Below, one piece after another: positions 54,715 through 64,000 of a DNA stretch of 64,000 nt (position 1 is the stretch's first letter; the number at the start of each line of letters is the position of its first letter). The stretch is from Nothopassalora personata (taxonomy: Eukaryota; Ascomycota; Dothideomycetes; Mycosphaerellales; Mycosphaerellaceae): positions 1,178,001 to 1,242,000 of the forward strand of contig CM066289.1 in assembly GCA_033816765.1 (NCBI GenBank), read 5' to 3'. The notes beneath the pieces were generated by a model that ran no database searches, was not told where the DNA came from, and saw only the letters and a program-made list of their open reading frames with translations. A program made the translations under genes and the position numbers.

Positions 54715-56486
54715 ATGGAGTCTCTACCGCCTGCGCTGCTGGCATTCGGTGTTGGAGTCGGGAGTCACCTGTTCTACTTCAAGATAGGAGAGCACCACAT
54801 GATGCCAATCGTGTATCTCCAGCTCTTCTTTTTGGCATGCATCACATCGACTATTGCTCTTGTCAACTTCACGGAGGCCACAATCCCCAGCGCCCTTGGC
54901 ACAGTAGCAGCACTCGCCATTTTTTGGTTACTCGGAGTCTACGGAAGCCTTGTAACCTATCGACTCTTCTTCCATCCGCTGAACAAATTCCCAGGACCTT
55001 GGCAAGCCAGAGTTGGTGACTTGTGGATGTCAACACAACTGACAGGCCTTAATGCATACTATGTTCTCGACAGCCTGCATAAAAAGCATGGTCGCTTTGT
55101 TCGGATTGGGTCCAGCTCCCTCTCGATCACGGATCCGGACATGATGCAGCCAGCTTATGGTGCTAACGCGCGGGTGACGAAGTCGGACTGGTATGACGGT
55201 TCCACTCCTCACCACAGTATGCATACCACGCGGGACAAAGGTCTGCATGATCGCAGGAGACGTGTCTGGGCACCGGCTTTCAGCGACAAAGCTTTACGGG
55301 AGTATGAAGCCACGGTGCAGGAGTTTAACGATAAGCTGGTACAGAAGGTCTCGGAGGCTAAAGGTTCTCCCATGAACATGACGACGTGAGTAGACTGAGC
55401 ACCCGTCGGTCAACGCGCTGGTGTGCTGACTTCTCCCTTCACCAGTTGGTTCAATTTATACAGTTTCGATGTCATGGGACGACTCGCCTTCGGCAAAGAT
55501 TATGGCATGATCGAGTCAGGAAAGCGACACTGGGCCCTGGATCTCCTGACAGAAGGCATGGAGATTAGTGCGTACAAGATGCCAACATGGGTCTTTCGCT
55601 TTCTGCTATCAATCCCTGGTGCTGCTCAAGGCTACCACAAGTTCCTGAACTTCTGCTCAGACGAGTTACGATGGCGAGTGAAGAACGGCAAGAACTTCAA
55701 CAAAGACATCACGGGTTGGCTATTGAAAGCATATGCAGGCGAGGCTCATCCAGAGGAAGACCCGATGCTACAAGGTGATGCTCGCTTGATCGTCGTGGCG
55801 GGCAGTGACACGACTTCAGCGACATTGACATACCTGTTCTATCACCTCGCCCAGGACCCTAGCCAGGTGCAAAAGCTTCGAGACGAGCTTCGCCCGCTGA
55901 CGCAAGGCGACTGGAATGATAAGGACATTCAACACGCCGATCATCTCAATGGTGCGATCAACGAGGCACTCAGGCTGCATCCACCAGTCCCAAGCGGAAT
56001 TATGCGGAAGACTCCGCCCGAAGGTGTTCAACTTGGTGATGTGTACATTCCAGGGAATATAACATTCTGCACGCCACTTTATCCTATGGGTAGAGGTGAG
56101 TTTTACCGAGCAGTACGGAGTGCCATAGCTAATTGAGTTGCTCAGATGACCGCATCTACCCAGAAGCCGGCTCGTTTGTGCCTGAGCGATGGTACTCGAA
56201 CTCTGAGATGGTCAAACACCCCGACGCGTTCGCTCCCTTCAGCATAGGGCCTTTCAATTGCATTGGCAGAAACCGTAAGTCGAGACAGCATGGCGGACCT
56301 TCGTTTACTGATGATCCGGCAGTGGCACGTATGGAACTGCGCACACTTACAGCCCAGCTGTTGCTCAAGTACGATGTCGCGTTTGCTCCAGGCGAAGATG
56401 GGACTAGAATTCTCACCCAGACGAAGGACCACTTCACCGTGTCTGTTGGTCAGCTTGATCTGGTTTTCACCCCTGCTTCATGCTAG
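54715..56486 (+). CDS. Cytochrome P450 monooxygenase
   Basis: Four exons are 54715-55385, 55446-56095, 56146-56274 and 56323-56486, with introns of 60, 50 and 48 bp, all GT-AG and phase-consistent, giving 537 aa. The N-terminus has two or three hydrophobic spans (residues about 5-85), so it is ER-anchored. Landmarks are the Pro-rich hinge 'HPLNKFPGPW', the I-helix 'AGSDTTSAT', the K-helix EALR, 'FVPERW', and the heme loop 'FSIGPFNCIGRN' with Cys479 as the axial ligand. The long hydrophobic N-terminus and the 'YRLFFHPLNKFPGPW' block resemble secondary-metabolism P450s (tryprostatin B 6-hydroxylase type). The substrate is unknown. The next gene downstream, an acyl-CoA dehydrogenase on the same strand, might be a pathway partner. 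Confidence 0.95.
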
Positions 56487-57077
56487 ACTTCCAGACTGTC
56501 GTATCAGGGATTCGATCGTGGCAGTACGTTTCTCACGATCAGTCTGAGGATCCGACGCGAGACGACACATTCACGCCTTGGACAGTGAAACGGGCCCAGC
56601 TCCGCTTCGCTTGGCACCCCTGATGCGCGTTGCTGTTGCTGCTTGCTTTGAACAATAACAACAACACCTGAATTGATTCGATGCCTGAAAGGCTACGGCG
56701 GGTTATCGAGTCTGAGGGCCAACTGATATCGTTCGAGAAGTAGCTATCGTATCGACGTTGTGTGTCTGAAGTTGTCTTGAAAGTTGTCTTCGTTACTGTC
56801 TCGCTGCAGTGGCCCCACCCCCCACAGTGTGATTGTTGATCTTTGCCTCTTTCGAGCTGTTGTCCTCGGCTTCAAAGCTCTACCCCAACCGCTTTTACCG
56901 AACATACACAGGCATGCGCACGACTTCAAACATATTGACAGTGGACTCAGCCGTCCATCGATAGATAAGCAGTAGAGTGAGTGCTACCATCTCTCCCACC
57001 ATCCTCTGCTCTCTAGCCAACCTTCAATTGCTCCATCATCTTCGGCCTCAGCCTTCCACATAAGAAACAAGACCCCC
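56487..57077. other. Intergenic between P450 and acyl-CoA dehydrogenase genes
   Basis: No gene is seen. The segment just before the dehydrogenase ATG is rich in C and T (about 56985-57060), as in fungal promoters. Confidence 0.45.
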
Positions 57078-58508
57078 ATGGCAACAATCCCCCAACCCAT
57101 AGACACAATCGCCGACATGGCCGCTCAAGACCCTCTAACCAATATCCCCTTCTCCGAGCCCGCCTGGCTCGCCGGCTTCCCATCTCCCCTCTACCGCGAC
57201 ACCCACAAGAAGTTCCAGCAAGCCTGCCGAGCATGGTTCGACAAGCACTTCCTCCCCTACTGCATGGACTGGGAGAACGAAGGCGACCTTCCCTCCGACC
57301 TCTTCGCCAAATTCAACGAGGCAAATATGCTCCTTCCCAACCTCTGCCCTCCCTTGCCCGTGGAATGGCTCCACAAGAGCGGAATCAAAGACATCTTAGG
57401 CACGCCCGTGGAAGAGTGGGATTACGTCCATACCGCGATTTGGGTGGATGAGATTCATCGGAGTGGATTGGCTGCACCAAGTAGTGGGTTGACGGCCGGG
57501 TTCGCGTATGGTATTCCACCGGTCATTAAGTATGGAAGTCGACAACTGCAGGAGAAGTTCTTGCCAGACCTTCTGACCGGGAAGAAGAGGACATGTATCG
57601 CGATCACAGAGCCTACGGGCGGGAGCGATGTGGCGAATGTAGAGACTACGGCGGTGAAGAGCAAAGATGGGACACATTATATTGTCAACGGACAGAAGAA
57701 GTGGATTACGAATGCCATATGGAGCGACTACACGACCATGACTGTGAGGACAGGCGGCAAGGGACCAGGAGGTCTGAGTCTTCTGATTGTGCCGTTGAAG
57801 GTAGAGGGTGTAGAGATGAGGAGGTTGAAGTGTACGGGCAGCAAGACTGGTGGTACGACGTTTATGGAGTTGGAGGATGTTAAGGTGCCGGCGGAGAATC
57901 TGATCGGTGAGGAGGGAAAAGGCATGTTTTATGTTATGAACAACTTTAACCATGAGCGGCTTATGATTGCGCTGGGGGTCACGAGGCAGTCGCGTGTGGC
58001 GTTGTCGACGGCAATGGCGTATGTCATGAAGCGAGAGGCTTTCGGCAAGGCCTTGATCGAACAGCCAGTCGTGAGGCATCGGTTGGCCAAGGCGGGTGCT
58101 CAGCTGGAGATGTTGCAGGCATGGCTGGATCAGTTCCTTTGGCAGATGGTGCATTTGCCTAAATCTGAGGCTGATAAGAGACTGGGTGGTCTGACGGCGC
58201 TGGTCAAGGCAACCGCTGGAATGGTGTTGAACGAATGCGCTCAGACAGGAGTGTTACTGCACGGGTAAGTCCATCCTTCATATGGTATTTCAAGGACATG
58301 TACTAATCCCTTTCACAGCGGCAACGGCTTTACCCAGACCGGTCAAGGTGAGCTCGTGGAGAAGATCTACCGTGATGTCTTCGGTTCGAGGATACCAGGA
58401 GGGTCCGAAGACGTCATGCTTGACCTAGCAATACGACAGCTGGTCAAGAATTACCAGCGAGCAACGAAAGAGCTTGAGAAGCGCGGCGGGGACAAGTCGA
58501 AGCTGTAG
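57078..58508 (+). CDS. Acyl-CoA dehydrogenase family protein
   Basis: Exon 1 is 57078-58264 and exon 2 is 58319-58508, with a 54-bp intron (GTAAGT...CACAG), giving 458 aa. It has the three-part dehydrogenase fold: a helical N-terminal domain (about 20-165), a beta domain with FAD-binding 'CIAITEPTGGSDVANVETTA' (about 173-192) and 'GQKKWITNA', and a C-terminal helical domain with 'RQSRVALSTAMAYVMKREAFGKAL' and 'LHGGNGFTQTGQGELVEKIYRD' spanning the splice. It should oxidise an acyl-CoA to the enoyl-CoA using FAD. The lack of a mitochondrial leader and the 'NMLLPNLCPPLPVEWL' segment set it apart from canonical mitochondrial enzymes. Similar proteins occur in fungal secondary-metabolite clusters. 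It may be peroxisomal or cytosolic, though the C-terminal Ser-Lys-Leu is visible and matches a PTS1 peroxisomal signal. Confidence 0.93.
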
Positions 58509-58695
58509 TGTGGTATAGCCTGTACGTTGCAAGACGAAGTCTGGTTACTACACGGCGCTTCATGACCTCTGATATAAAATAGATTGTATGGATTGTCCCG
58601 CACAGTCGTTTACTGCAAATGGTCAGCTACAACTTGCACTCCGCAATGAGCGAAACGTCGAATATTGACGAACACATTGAACCGAACTATTATCC

Positions 58696-58923
58696 TCACA
58701 GATGCCCACTTGTCCACAGTAGCACGTCACTGTCGACTACACATCCGATCAGCACAAGACACATGCAAAACGGATTAGACCCACAACTTACACCATCACT
58801 ACAAGTACCAATGCAGCCCTGCCTCTTACCAATCACCCCATAATTTGGGTCAAGGGAGCTCGGCATCGCCAGCACCACAGCCACAAGCAGAGCCGAAGCC
58901 GAAATCACAGTGAAAGTCTTCAT
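58696..58923 (-). CDS. Small secreted cysteine-rich peptide precursor
   Basis: 75 aa from the ATG at 58923. A signal peptide (residues 1 to about 19, 'VISASALLVAVVLA') is followed by a short pro-segment ending in Lys-Arg at 33-34, a Kex2 site. The mature peptide starts Gln-Gly and has six cysteines (37, 41, 47, 53, 55, 61; spacing 3-5-5-1-5). This layout suits an extracellular disulfide-stabilised peptide, either an antimicrobial or an effector candidate. No known family is assigned. The end of the frame is less certain because the last 14 residues lack cysteines, and an intron near residue 55 is possible. It lies between the dehydrogenase and the GH105 gene. Confidence 0.6.
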   Translation of the reverse strand: MKTFTVISASALLVAVVLAMPSSLDPNYGVIGKRQGCIGTCSDGVSCGSNPFCMCLVLIGCVVDSDVLLWTSGHL

Positions 58924-59265
58924 AATGAGGATCAGGACGATGCGCCGCTTCTCTCCAAGTCAGGTAGATGCCGATACATCCTCATATCTATATTGCGAAC
59001 CGAACCAGGACCCCCAAGACACAGTATCGCTGTATCATCCCGACAGTTAAATCGCGCGTGGCACCATGGGTGGGATGTTTCGAGACATCACCAAACAAAA
59101 ATTTTCAATCTCACCATAGAACTATCGGGGGTGTGACAGCGTAGCCGATGAGAGCCCGAGAGCGAGGAGGTCCTGTGAGGTCCAATGCAGGCAAGCAGGG
59201 GCTCGATACGTGCGTGCTGAAGATATTCACGTTGCGTGGATGCTAAGCAGGGAGAACTAGATTAC
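58924..59265. other. Intergenic upstream of the peptide gene
   Basis: This contains the peptide gene promoter. Nothing else is recognised. Confidence 0.4.
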
Positions 59266-59269
59266 TGTA

Positions 59270-59730
59270 GCGTTCACACGCACGATTGCGTATCGATTAT
59301 TGGCATCGTCGTCCTAAATCGCGTATTTGTGCGTATAGTCTATCTTAAAGCCTCCCTAAGGTGTTATTACATCTATCTCTTGCCTTGTACCGCTCTAACG
59401 ACGTTACTGTCGCGAATATTACGTAATACTCGCTTGAACAACAGGAGTTAAAGGACGCTATAGCGAATGCAGAGGCCTATCTCGCTAAGATTAGTATTAT
59501 ATAGGAGGATATCGACGTAGAGACGGGCACTGTGGCGTGGCCGGAGCCGTAGATTTACCTACTTAGCGATTTACCGACCTAGTATGTCACTGCAGCATCA
59601 AAATGCCCCATTTCGACTGCTTAGACGGCTTCGTATAGGTCCTACACCTCTTCGGGTCTGTACCGGAGAACTACGAGGTGCGCGACTAACGATAACCGCA
59701 CGCGAAATGCGAGTGAAGATCGTCAGCCGC
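59270..59730. repeat. Short RIP-like relic
   Basis: About 460 bp with the same look as the left transposon block: TA-rich, CpA-poor, CpG kept ('CGATTATTGGCATCG' next to TAT/TAG-rich stretches). It is bounded by ordinary sequence. It is probably a fragment of an old transposon. No domain is readable. Confidence 0.5.
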
Positions 59731-59801
59731 GTTAGTCGCATTATGGCATCCTCGAGCTCTGGTCTAATGCTTTTGTAGAAGTAGTCTCGGGTCCTTGCGG
59801 A

Positions 59802-61097
59802 TCAATTGCCCTTGGCCTCAAAATAGAGCTCATACTCATATGCCGAGAAGAGCAAGGGAGCGACACCCTTGAGATCGTTCTCGAACAGCGGCATACTGGC
59901 GTAGTACTGAGCGCGACTTAGTAAAGGTGATGAACCACTTCGTGGAAGCACACGACTTACCTCAAACGTCCCGTTCGAGCTCAAGCTGCCAGTCTGGGCG
60001 GTCCACTGATAGACGAGCGCTCCATCCTCCTTCCGCTCCTGCGCGAAGGTCTCGGTCATGAGCTCATACCCATCGAGTGCCGTATTGAGATACTTCTCAT
60101 CCTGCAGATAGCCCAACCTCAGACCCTTCAGTAGGCCATATACGAACATACTCGATCCTGAGCTTTCAATGTAGTTGCCCGACTCTGCCTCCCAGCCAGG
60201 AGTCATGACATTATACCAGCCCTTATACACAGGATCTTGTGCCTCGACGACCGCATCCGCGAGGGACTGCAAGTAGCCCAGCAGTCGTCCTCTTCCTTCG
60301 TGAGCTTCCGGAAAGTAGTCAAGTGTATCGACCAAAGCCATTATATACCAGCCCACAGCTCGACCCCAAACGTGAGGCGCGGTACCATTCTCCGGATTAG
60401 CCCAAACAGCATTCCCACTCCAGTCGAATCCGTGCACAGGCAGGCTACCATTCAGTCTTGTTCCCGCATCGATAAGATCAAACTGCAGCGCGATATCATC
60501 CCACGCCGTAGCATTCCCAGGCTGAAATTCATAGGTCCAACGCGCATAGAAGACATCGAGCATATAGATCCCATCCAACCACATCTGGTCGATATAGACA
60601 GGATACCGATGATAAAACCCTCCATCCGGCGTCCTGAAACTTCTGTCAATCTGCTCTTTCAGCGAGTCCGCAGCAACTTTGTAAACGTCCTCGCCTCCGG
60701 TGGCGTTGTACATATCCAGGAAGGTATGACCAAAGCGAAGATCATCAATGGAGTTGCTATTGTTATGGAGGAGGATCTCGCCGTTCCAGGCAGGGTAGAG
60801 GACGTGATCACAATGGCGCTTGACGTAGTCGAGGTATTTTGCGTCGCCGGTGCGGTCGTAGGCGAGGAGGACGCCTGAAAGATAGGCGGAGACTGTGTAT
60901 GCGAAGGTGGGCTCGACGCCGTGTTTGATTTGGGAGTCAGCCATCCAAGTCAGGTAGCGAGGACTACCATCGGCGAGGATGTTGTGGGATATTGCATCGT
61001 CGGGAGCGATCTTGAACCAGCCATTAGGAAGAGTGACCTTTGCTGTTGCTAGAATGATGCTGGAAAGCGCTATGCTTATGATGTTGAAACTCTTCAT
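59802..61097 (-). CDS. Secreted GH105 unsaturated rhamnogalacturonyl/glucuronyl hydrolase
   Basis: Exons are 61097-59961 and 59906-59802. The 54-bp intron (GTAAGT...CTCAG, branch TTACTAAG) is a multiple of three and has no stop; removing it restores 'TFE-YYASMPLFENDLKGVAP', a family signature. The product is 413 aa. A signal peptide covers residues 1-19. The (alpha/alpha)6 barrel shows 'VYIDQMWLDGIYMLDVFYARW' with the likely catalytic Asp before QMW or after W, 'HVWGRAVGWYIMALVDTLDYFPE', and 'SGSSMFVYGLLKGLRLGYL'. GH105 enzymes cleave unsaturated uronyl ends left by pectate or rhamnogalacturonan lyases, so the protein probably acts outside the cell on plant pectin. Several N-glycosylation sites are visible. 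The gene appears intact. Confidence 0.93.
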   Translation of the reverse strand: MKSFNIISIALSSIILATAKVTLPNGWFKIAPDDAISHNILADGSPRYLTWMADSQIKHGVEPTFAYTVSAYLSGVLLAYDRTGDAKYLDYVKRHCDHVLYPAWNGEILLHNNSNSIDDLRFGHTFLDMYNATGGEDVYKVAADSLKEQIDRSFRTPDGGFYHRYPVYIDQMWLDGIYMLDVFYARWTYEFQPGNATAWDDIALQFDLIDAGTRLNGSLPVHGFDWSGNAVWANPENGTAPHVWGRAVGWYIMALVDTLDYFPEAHEGRGRLLGYLQSLADAVVEAQDPVYKGWYNVMTPGWEAESGNYIESSGSSMFVYGLLKGLRLGYLQDEKYLNTALDGYELMTETFAQERKEDGALVYQWTAQTGSLSSNGTFEVSRVLPRSGSSPLLSRAQYYASMPLFENDLKGVAPLLFSAYEYELYFEAKGN

Positions 61098-63504
61098 GGC
61101 GATGCTTCCTGCAGTATCGTTGTTCCGCTGCTTCTAAAGCTGTTGCCACCTCTCATCACGCGCCTCATATGTTATACCACTCGCATCTCATCAGGTACCC
61201 CACCAGATATGCATTGCAATATGATGGCCGGCATGCCAAGCTGGACAGCGAGGACGTGTATAGCGAGCGTTGGGGGTCGACTTGGTGGGCATGCTGAACA
61301 TCTTACTCACCTGGTGCAATTCCATCGTCGTACTACTTCGAGAGGCAGCGCCCAGGCGGCGTTTTAGCCGTCGCTGCATTGACGAGATCCACAGAATTGA
61401 GCACACTGGCGGAAGATTCACCTCGAACTGCGGGGTGTACTTTATTGACTCCACTGTCGATAGACACCCCGGAGAATGCGGAAAAAAACTCGCTTCTCGT
61501 ACAGCGTGCACAAGCCCAGCCGATGTCCTGCGGTGTCAATGTTATCGCGCAGCTTCTGTAGTGTCCCACGACCAGCCAGCAGACTCCAGGCGGCATTGAT
61601 CCCGGGCGAGCAGCATAGTCGGGCGTCTGTGATCGCAAGGACTGACGCAGTTGCTACTTCCGCCCGCATATGGACATCGACAGCGAGTGTTTTGTCCGGC
61701 TTCCAATGGTTTGTTCAAAGGGGCGTAGCATAGGACCATCTGCCAAAAGGTCAGGAGTCCTCTGCATCACGAAAAGAGAACCTAAGCTTCTTAATGCGCA
61801 GAGGCTGCTGGTGGGTCTTGCTAGTGGCTATCCTCTCCATTGGGCTTACCTGATGATCTTGGGACATAGTACTGATCCGAAAGAACGCCATGGGGGAGTG
61901 GAGTCTATGATCACATCTCAGCTTGTTCCGTCTTCGTGATTCGGATGGCACAGCATGAGCTCTCGATTGAGATCGCAACAAGGAACAACATATAGGACAA
62001 GATGGCTGAGATGCCAGACCTACTTTGCTCGCCCTGCTGCTATCATGTCTGTGAAAGAGTAAGCTGTCGAGTCCAAAGCTTAGAGGTGATCTTCCATCCT
62101 CGCTCTACCGTCCATTGCATGCCGGCTCCATGCTCTGCCAAAGTGGCATATCCCTGGGATGGGTGAAGCATGTCAGTGACCTCGGGAGCCACTCAGGAAA
62201 TTCGGTCCATGCCGAGGAGTTCATTGTGTCAACCGAGGACATAGCAACACAGCCAACTGCGCGTCTATACACTCGCCGTCCGGTGTGTCCTTGCGGAGGA
62301 GCTTACACCAACACTGCCGCGATAGTGCATTGTCCGAGTGCCTTCCGCATAGGAACACGGGAAAGGACGCCACCAGACTAGCCGGACGTATCGTTCTTGC
62401 TCCTCTCGCTTCGAGCCGAGCAGGACCGATAGCGGCGTCCAGTGAGAACAAACTGGGTTCGTCGGCTGTTTCAAAAGCGCCCGGCTCGAGGGCTCCCCCC
62501 CCCCCCCCCCCCATGTCAAAGCTTCACCGGTTCAAGCAGTCGAGGTCAGGAAAGGTGTACGCCATGCTGTGAAGGCATGTGCTGCTGTTGCGATGCCCAG
62601 GCGAAGGCCGAAGTGCATTCTGTAGAACAATGTTGCTGTGCCTCATACGAGACATGAGTCGGCGAGGCGTGCGGCGAGGAGTCATCGCTTCCGAGCGCCT
62701 GTTAGTGGACGGGCATCCAGGATGCTGGGTCGATTGCACGTGCTAGACGGCTGTCATGATCAACCGGCATCTGTGGTCGAGCACACGGTCATGTTCGGGA
62801 TCAGACCCGTGGCGTACTGTACTGTAGCTCCTAGCAGCAGTGTAGGACGAGGCAAGACGAAACGGGACGAGGTGTGTGATAATGCGAGTGAGGTCGGCGG
62901 CCACTAGGCTGGTTTTGCGTTAGTCATCTGAGCACGGCGCTTAAACAAGGATGTCTGTTTGTCTGTATCAGTTGTGCTGTGATGTGGCAGGCACAGAGGG
63001 AGGGAGCATCCTGCAGGCTGGAGGGAGGGCCATAGCTTCTTCATTCATACAGGTTGATCCCCACGTGATCCCCAAGAATTGACGAAACAAGTACTACATT
63101 ACTTACTGTTCGGCGCTGGCCTGCCCGACGAAGACTACTACTGATAATACAGTCTGCACTGCTACTGCCAGCACATCCCTTACCAATCGCTGGCTCCGCC
63201 TCGTACACCGGCGGGCCCGCAGGAGTACGCGTCGACGTTCTGCTTGCAGCCGTGTGAAAGACGCCCTCAGCCGCTGGTCCCTGTACTGTAGCTAGCTCGA
63301 GCTGAACCACTGCAGGCCAGCAGCAACGCTTCCAATTAGCCGCAGGATATAGCTGGCCAGTCCCACGAGCAAGCAGGCAGCATTGCTAACGGCCATGTGG
63401 TGCCTGTAACTTGTAGGCGCATTGCATGTCGTTGTTCGCTGTGCCCCGAGCGCGCCTTGCCTATGACAACCTGAACCCGACCCGACGCAGCAGACTGTAG
63501 TGCA
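61098..63504. other. 2.4 kb without a recognisable gene
   Basis: Many short overlapping frames appear on both strands (none over about 110 codons) with no domains, starts or splice patterns I trust. It contains a C17 homopolymer at 62496-62512. Confidence 0.45.
62496..62512. repeat. C17 homopolymer
   Basis: Seventeen C residues in a row. The length may be affected by sequencing or assembly. Confidence 0.9.
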
Positions 63505-64000
63505 ATGGCCATGAAAAGTCCTCTGATGCCTTCACCAACGGGCGGCGGGCTGGACTCTGCTTTCAGCCCGTACTCCGATTCACCCAACTCCCCGGCGCGG
63601 TTCAACAACAACTTCCAGAACGGCGATCATACTCAGAGTAACCGGTAAGAGGCCGCAGATGGAAAAGTTCAATCTATGCGCCTGGGCAGGACTGATAGCT
63701 GCTCTGCAGATCCTCGGGCACGAACGATAATCTCGCTCCTCCACCCAGCCCATACCCGCAGCAAATCGAGCCTTCGCCTGTCGATTCCACCACTTCGAAC
63801 GGTACAGAGAGCACAGAGATAGATGAAGATGCACAAGAAGAGAATGTGAAGTCGCCAGGATCGGAAACGACCAGCGAATCATTCGGTATACAATCGCCCG
63901 ACATCGAGATCACTAGTCCAGAGAGTGTGAAAAGTGTACGCAATATCGTGGCACTGAGCATAGCATTCGTCTGACAGCAGCAGGATATCCCACACAAGCT
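63505..64000 (+). CDS. 5' part of a gene leaving the window, Ser/Pro/Asn-rich protein
   Basis: The ATG at 63505 opens exon 1 (63505-63644), and a 65-bp intron (GTAAGA...TGCAG) leads to exon 2 (from 63710) with matching phase. Exon 2 reads to 63935, where GTACGC could start a further short intron (to 63977) before 'QQDIPHKL' at the window edge; without that splice the frame stops at 63974. The protein so far is disordered: 'GGGLDSAFSPYSDSPNSPARF', 'LAPPPSPYPQQIEPSPVDS', then an acidic Ser/Thr/Glu stretch. No domain is visible yet, so function cannot be called. It could be a regulator with folded domains further downstream. Confidence 0.5.

Noticed and set aside
54715..61097. A complete secondary-metabolite cluster
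   Set aside because: There is no polyketide synthase, NRPS, terpene cyclase, transporter or regulator gene in the segment; only a possible two-gene link is supported.

Overview
This window comes from the nuclear genome of a filamentous ascomycete. A Dothideomycetes/Mycosphaerellaceae-like fungus is my best guess, but that placement is inference. The supporting signs are short GT-AG introns (about 48-70 bp), RIP-type (repeat-induced point mutation) decay of transposons, decayed HET-domain incompatibility genes, and a typical fungal gene set (RPB2, a Boi-type polarity protein, EAF, an SP-RING protein, a P450, a GH105 enzyme).

Region 1 (1-20365) is a transposon block with no host gene. A Copia element (Copia-1, + strand, entering from the left edge) lies tail to tail with a second Copia (Copia-2, - strand). 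Copia-2 was split by a Gypsy-type LTR element of about 11.9 kb, flanked by a candidate CTATT target duplication. All three are RIP-mutated: CpA/TpG became TpA, so nearly every Gln and Trp codon now reads as a stop while the frames stay aligned. The Gypsy element is unusual. It has three reading frames (gag-protease, RT-RNase H-integrase, and a third frame of about 2.9 kb that I cannot identify), and a 26-bp palindrome lies upstream of each.

Region 2 (20366-33800) holds a decayed HET gene, RPB2 (two exons), a small F-box-like/2EXR-type gene, a membrane-anchored short-chain dehydrogenase, a 105-aa membrane protein of the PLDc_N type, and a second decayed HET gene.

Region 3 (33800-51200) holds an EAF-type elongation factor, a CmcJ/GA4-desaturase-like oxygenase, a proline-rich conserved hypothetical protein, a Cys-rich possible metallothionein, a Boi-type SH3-SAM-PH protein and an SP-RING protein. 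The Boi frame stays open for another 539 codons past its stop, broken only by two further TAG codons, and this extension carries internal repeats. A 204-bp MITE with TA target duplication lies between the Boi gene and the SP-RING gene.

Region 4 (51200-64000) is accessory in character: degenerate frames, a 2EXR-like gene, a four-exon cytochrome P450, an acyl-CoA dehydrogenase, a small secreted Cys-rich peptide, a RIP-mutated relic, a secreted GH105 glycoside hydrolase, about 2.4 kb without a visible gene, and the 5' end of a gene leaving the window. RPB2, EAF, Boi and SP-RING are core transcription and cell-polarity functions. The P450, dehydrogenase, peptide, GH105 and CmcJ-like genes are lineage-specific metabolism or secretion, and I see no compact operon-like cluster logic among them.
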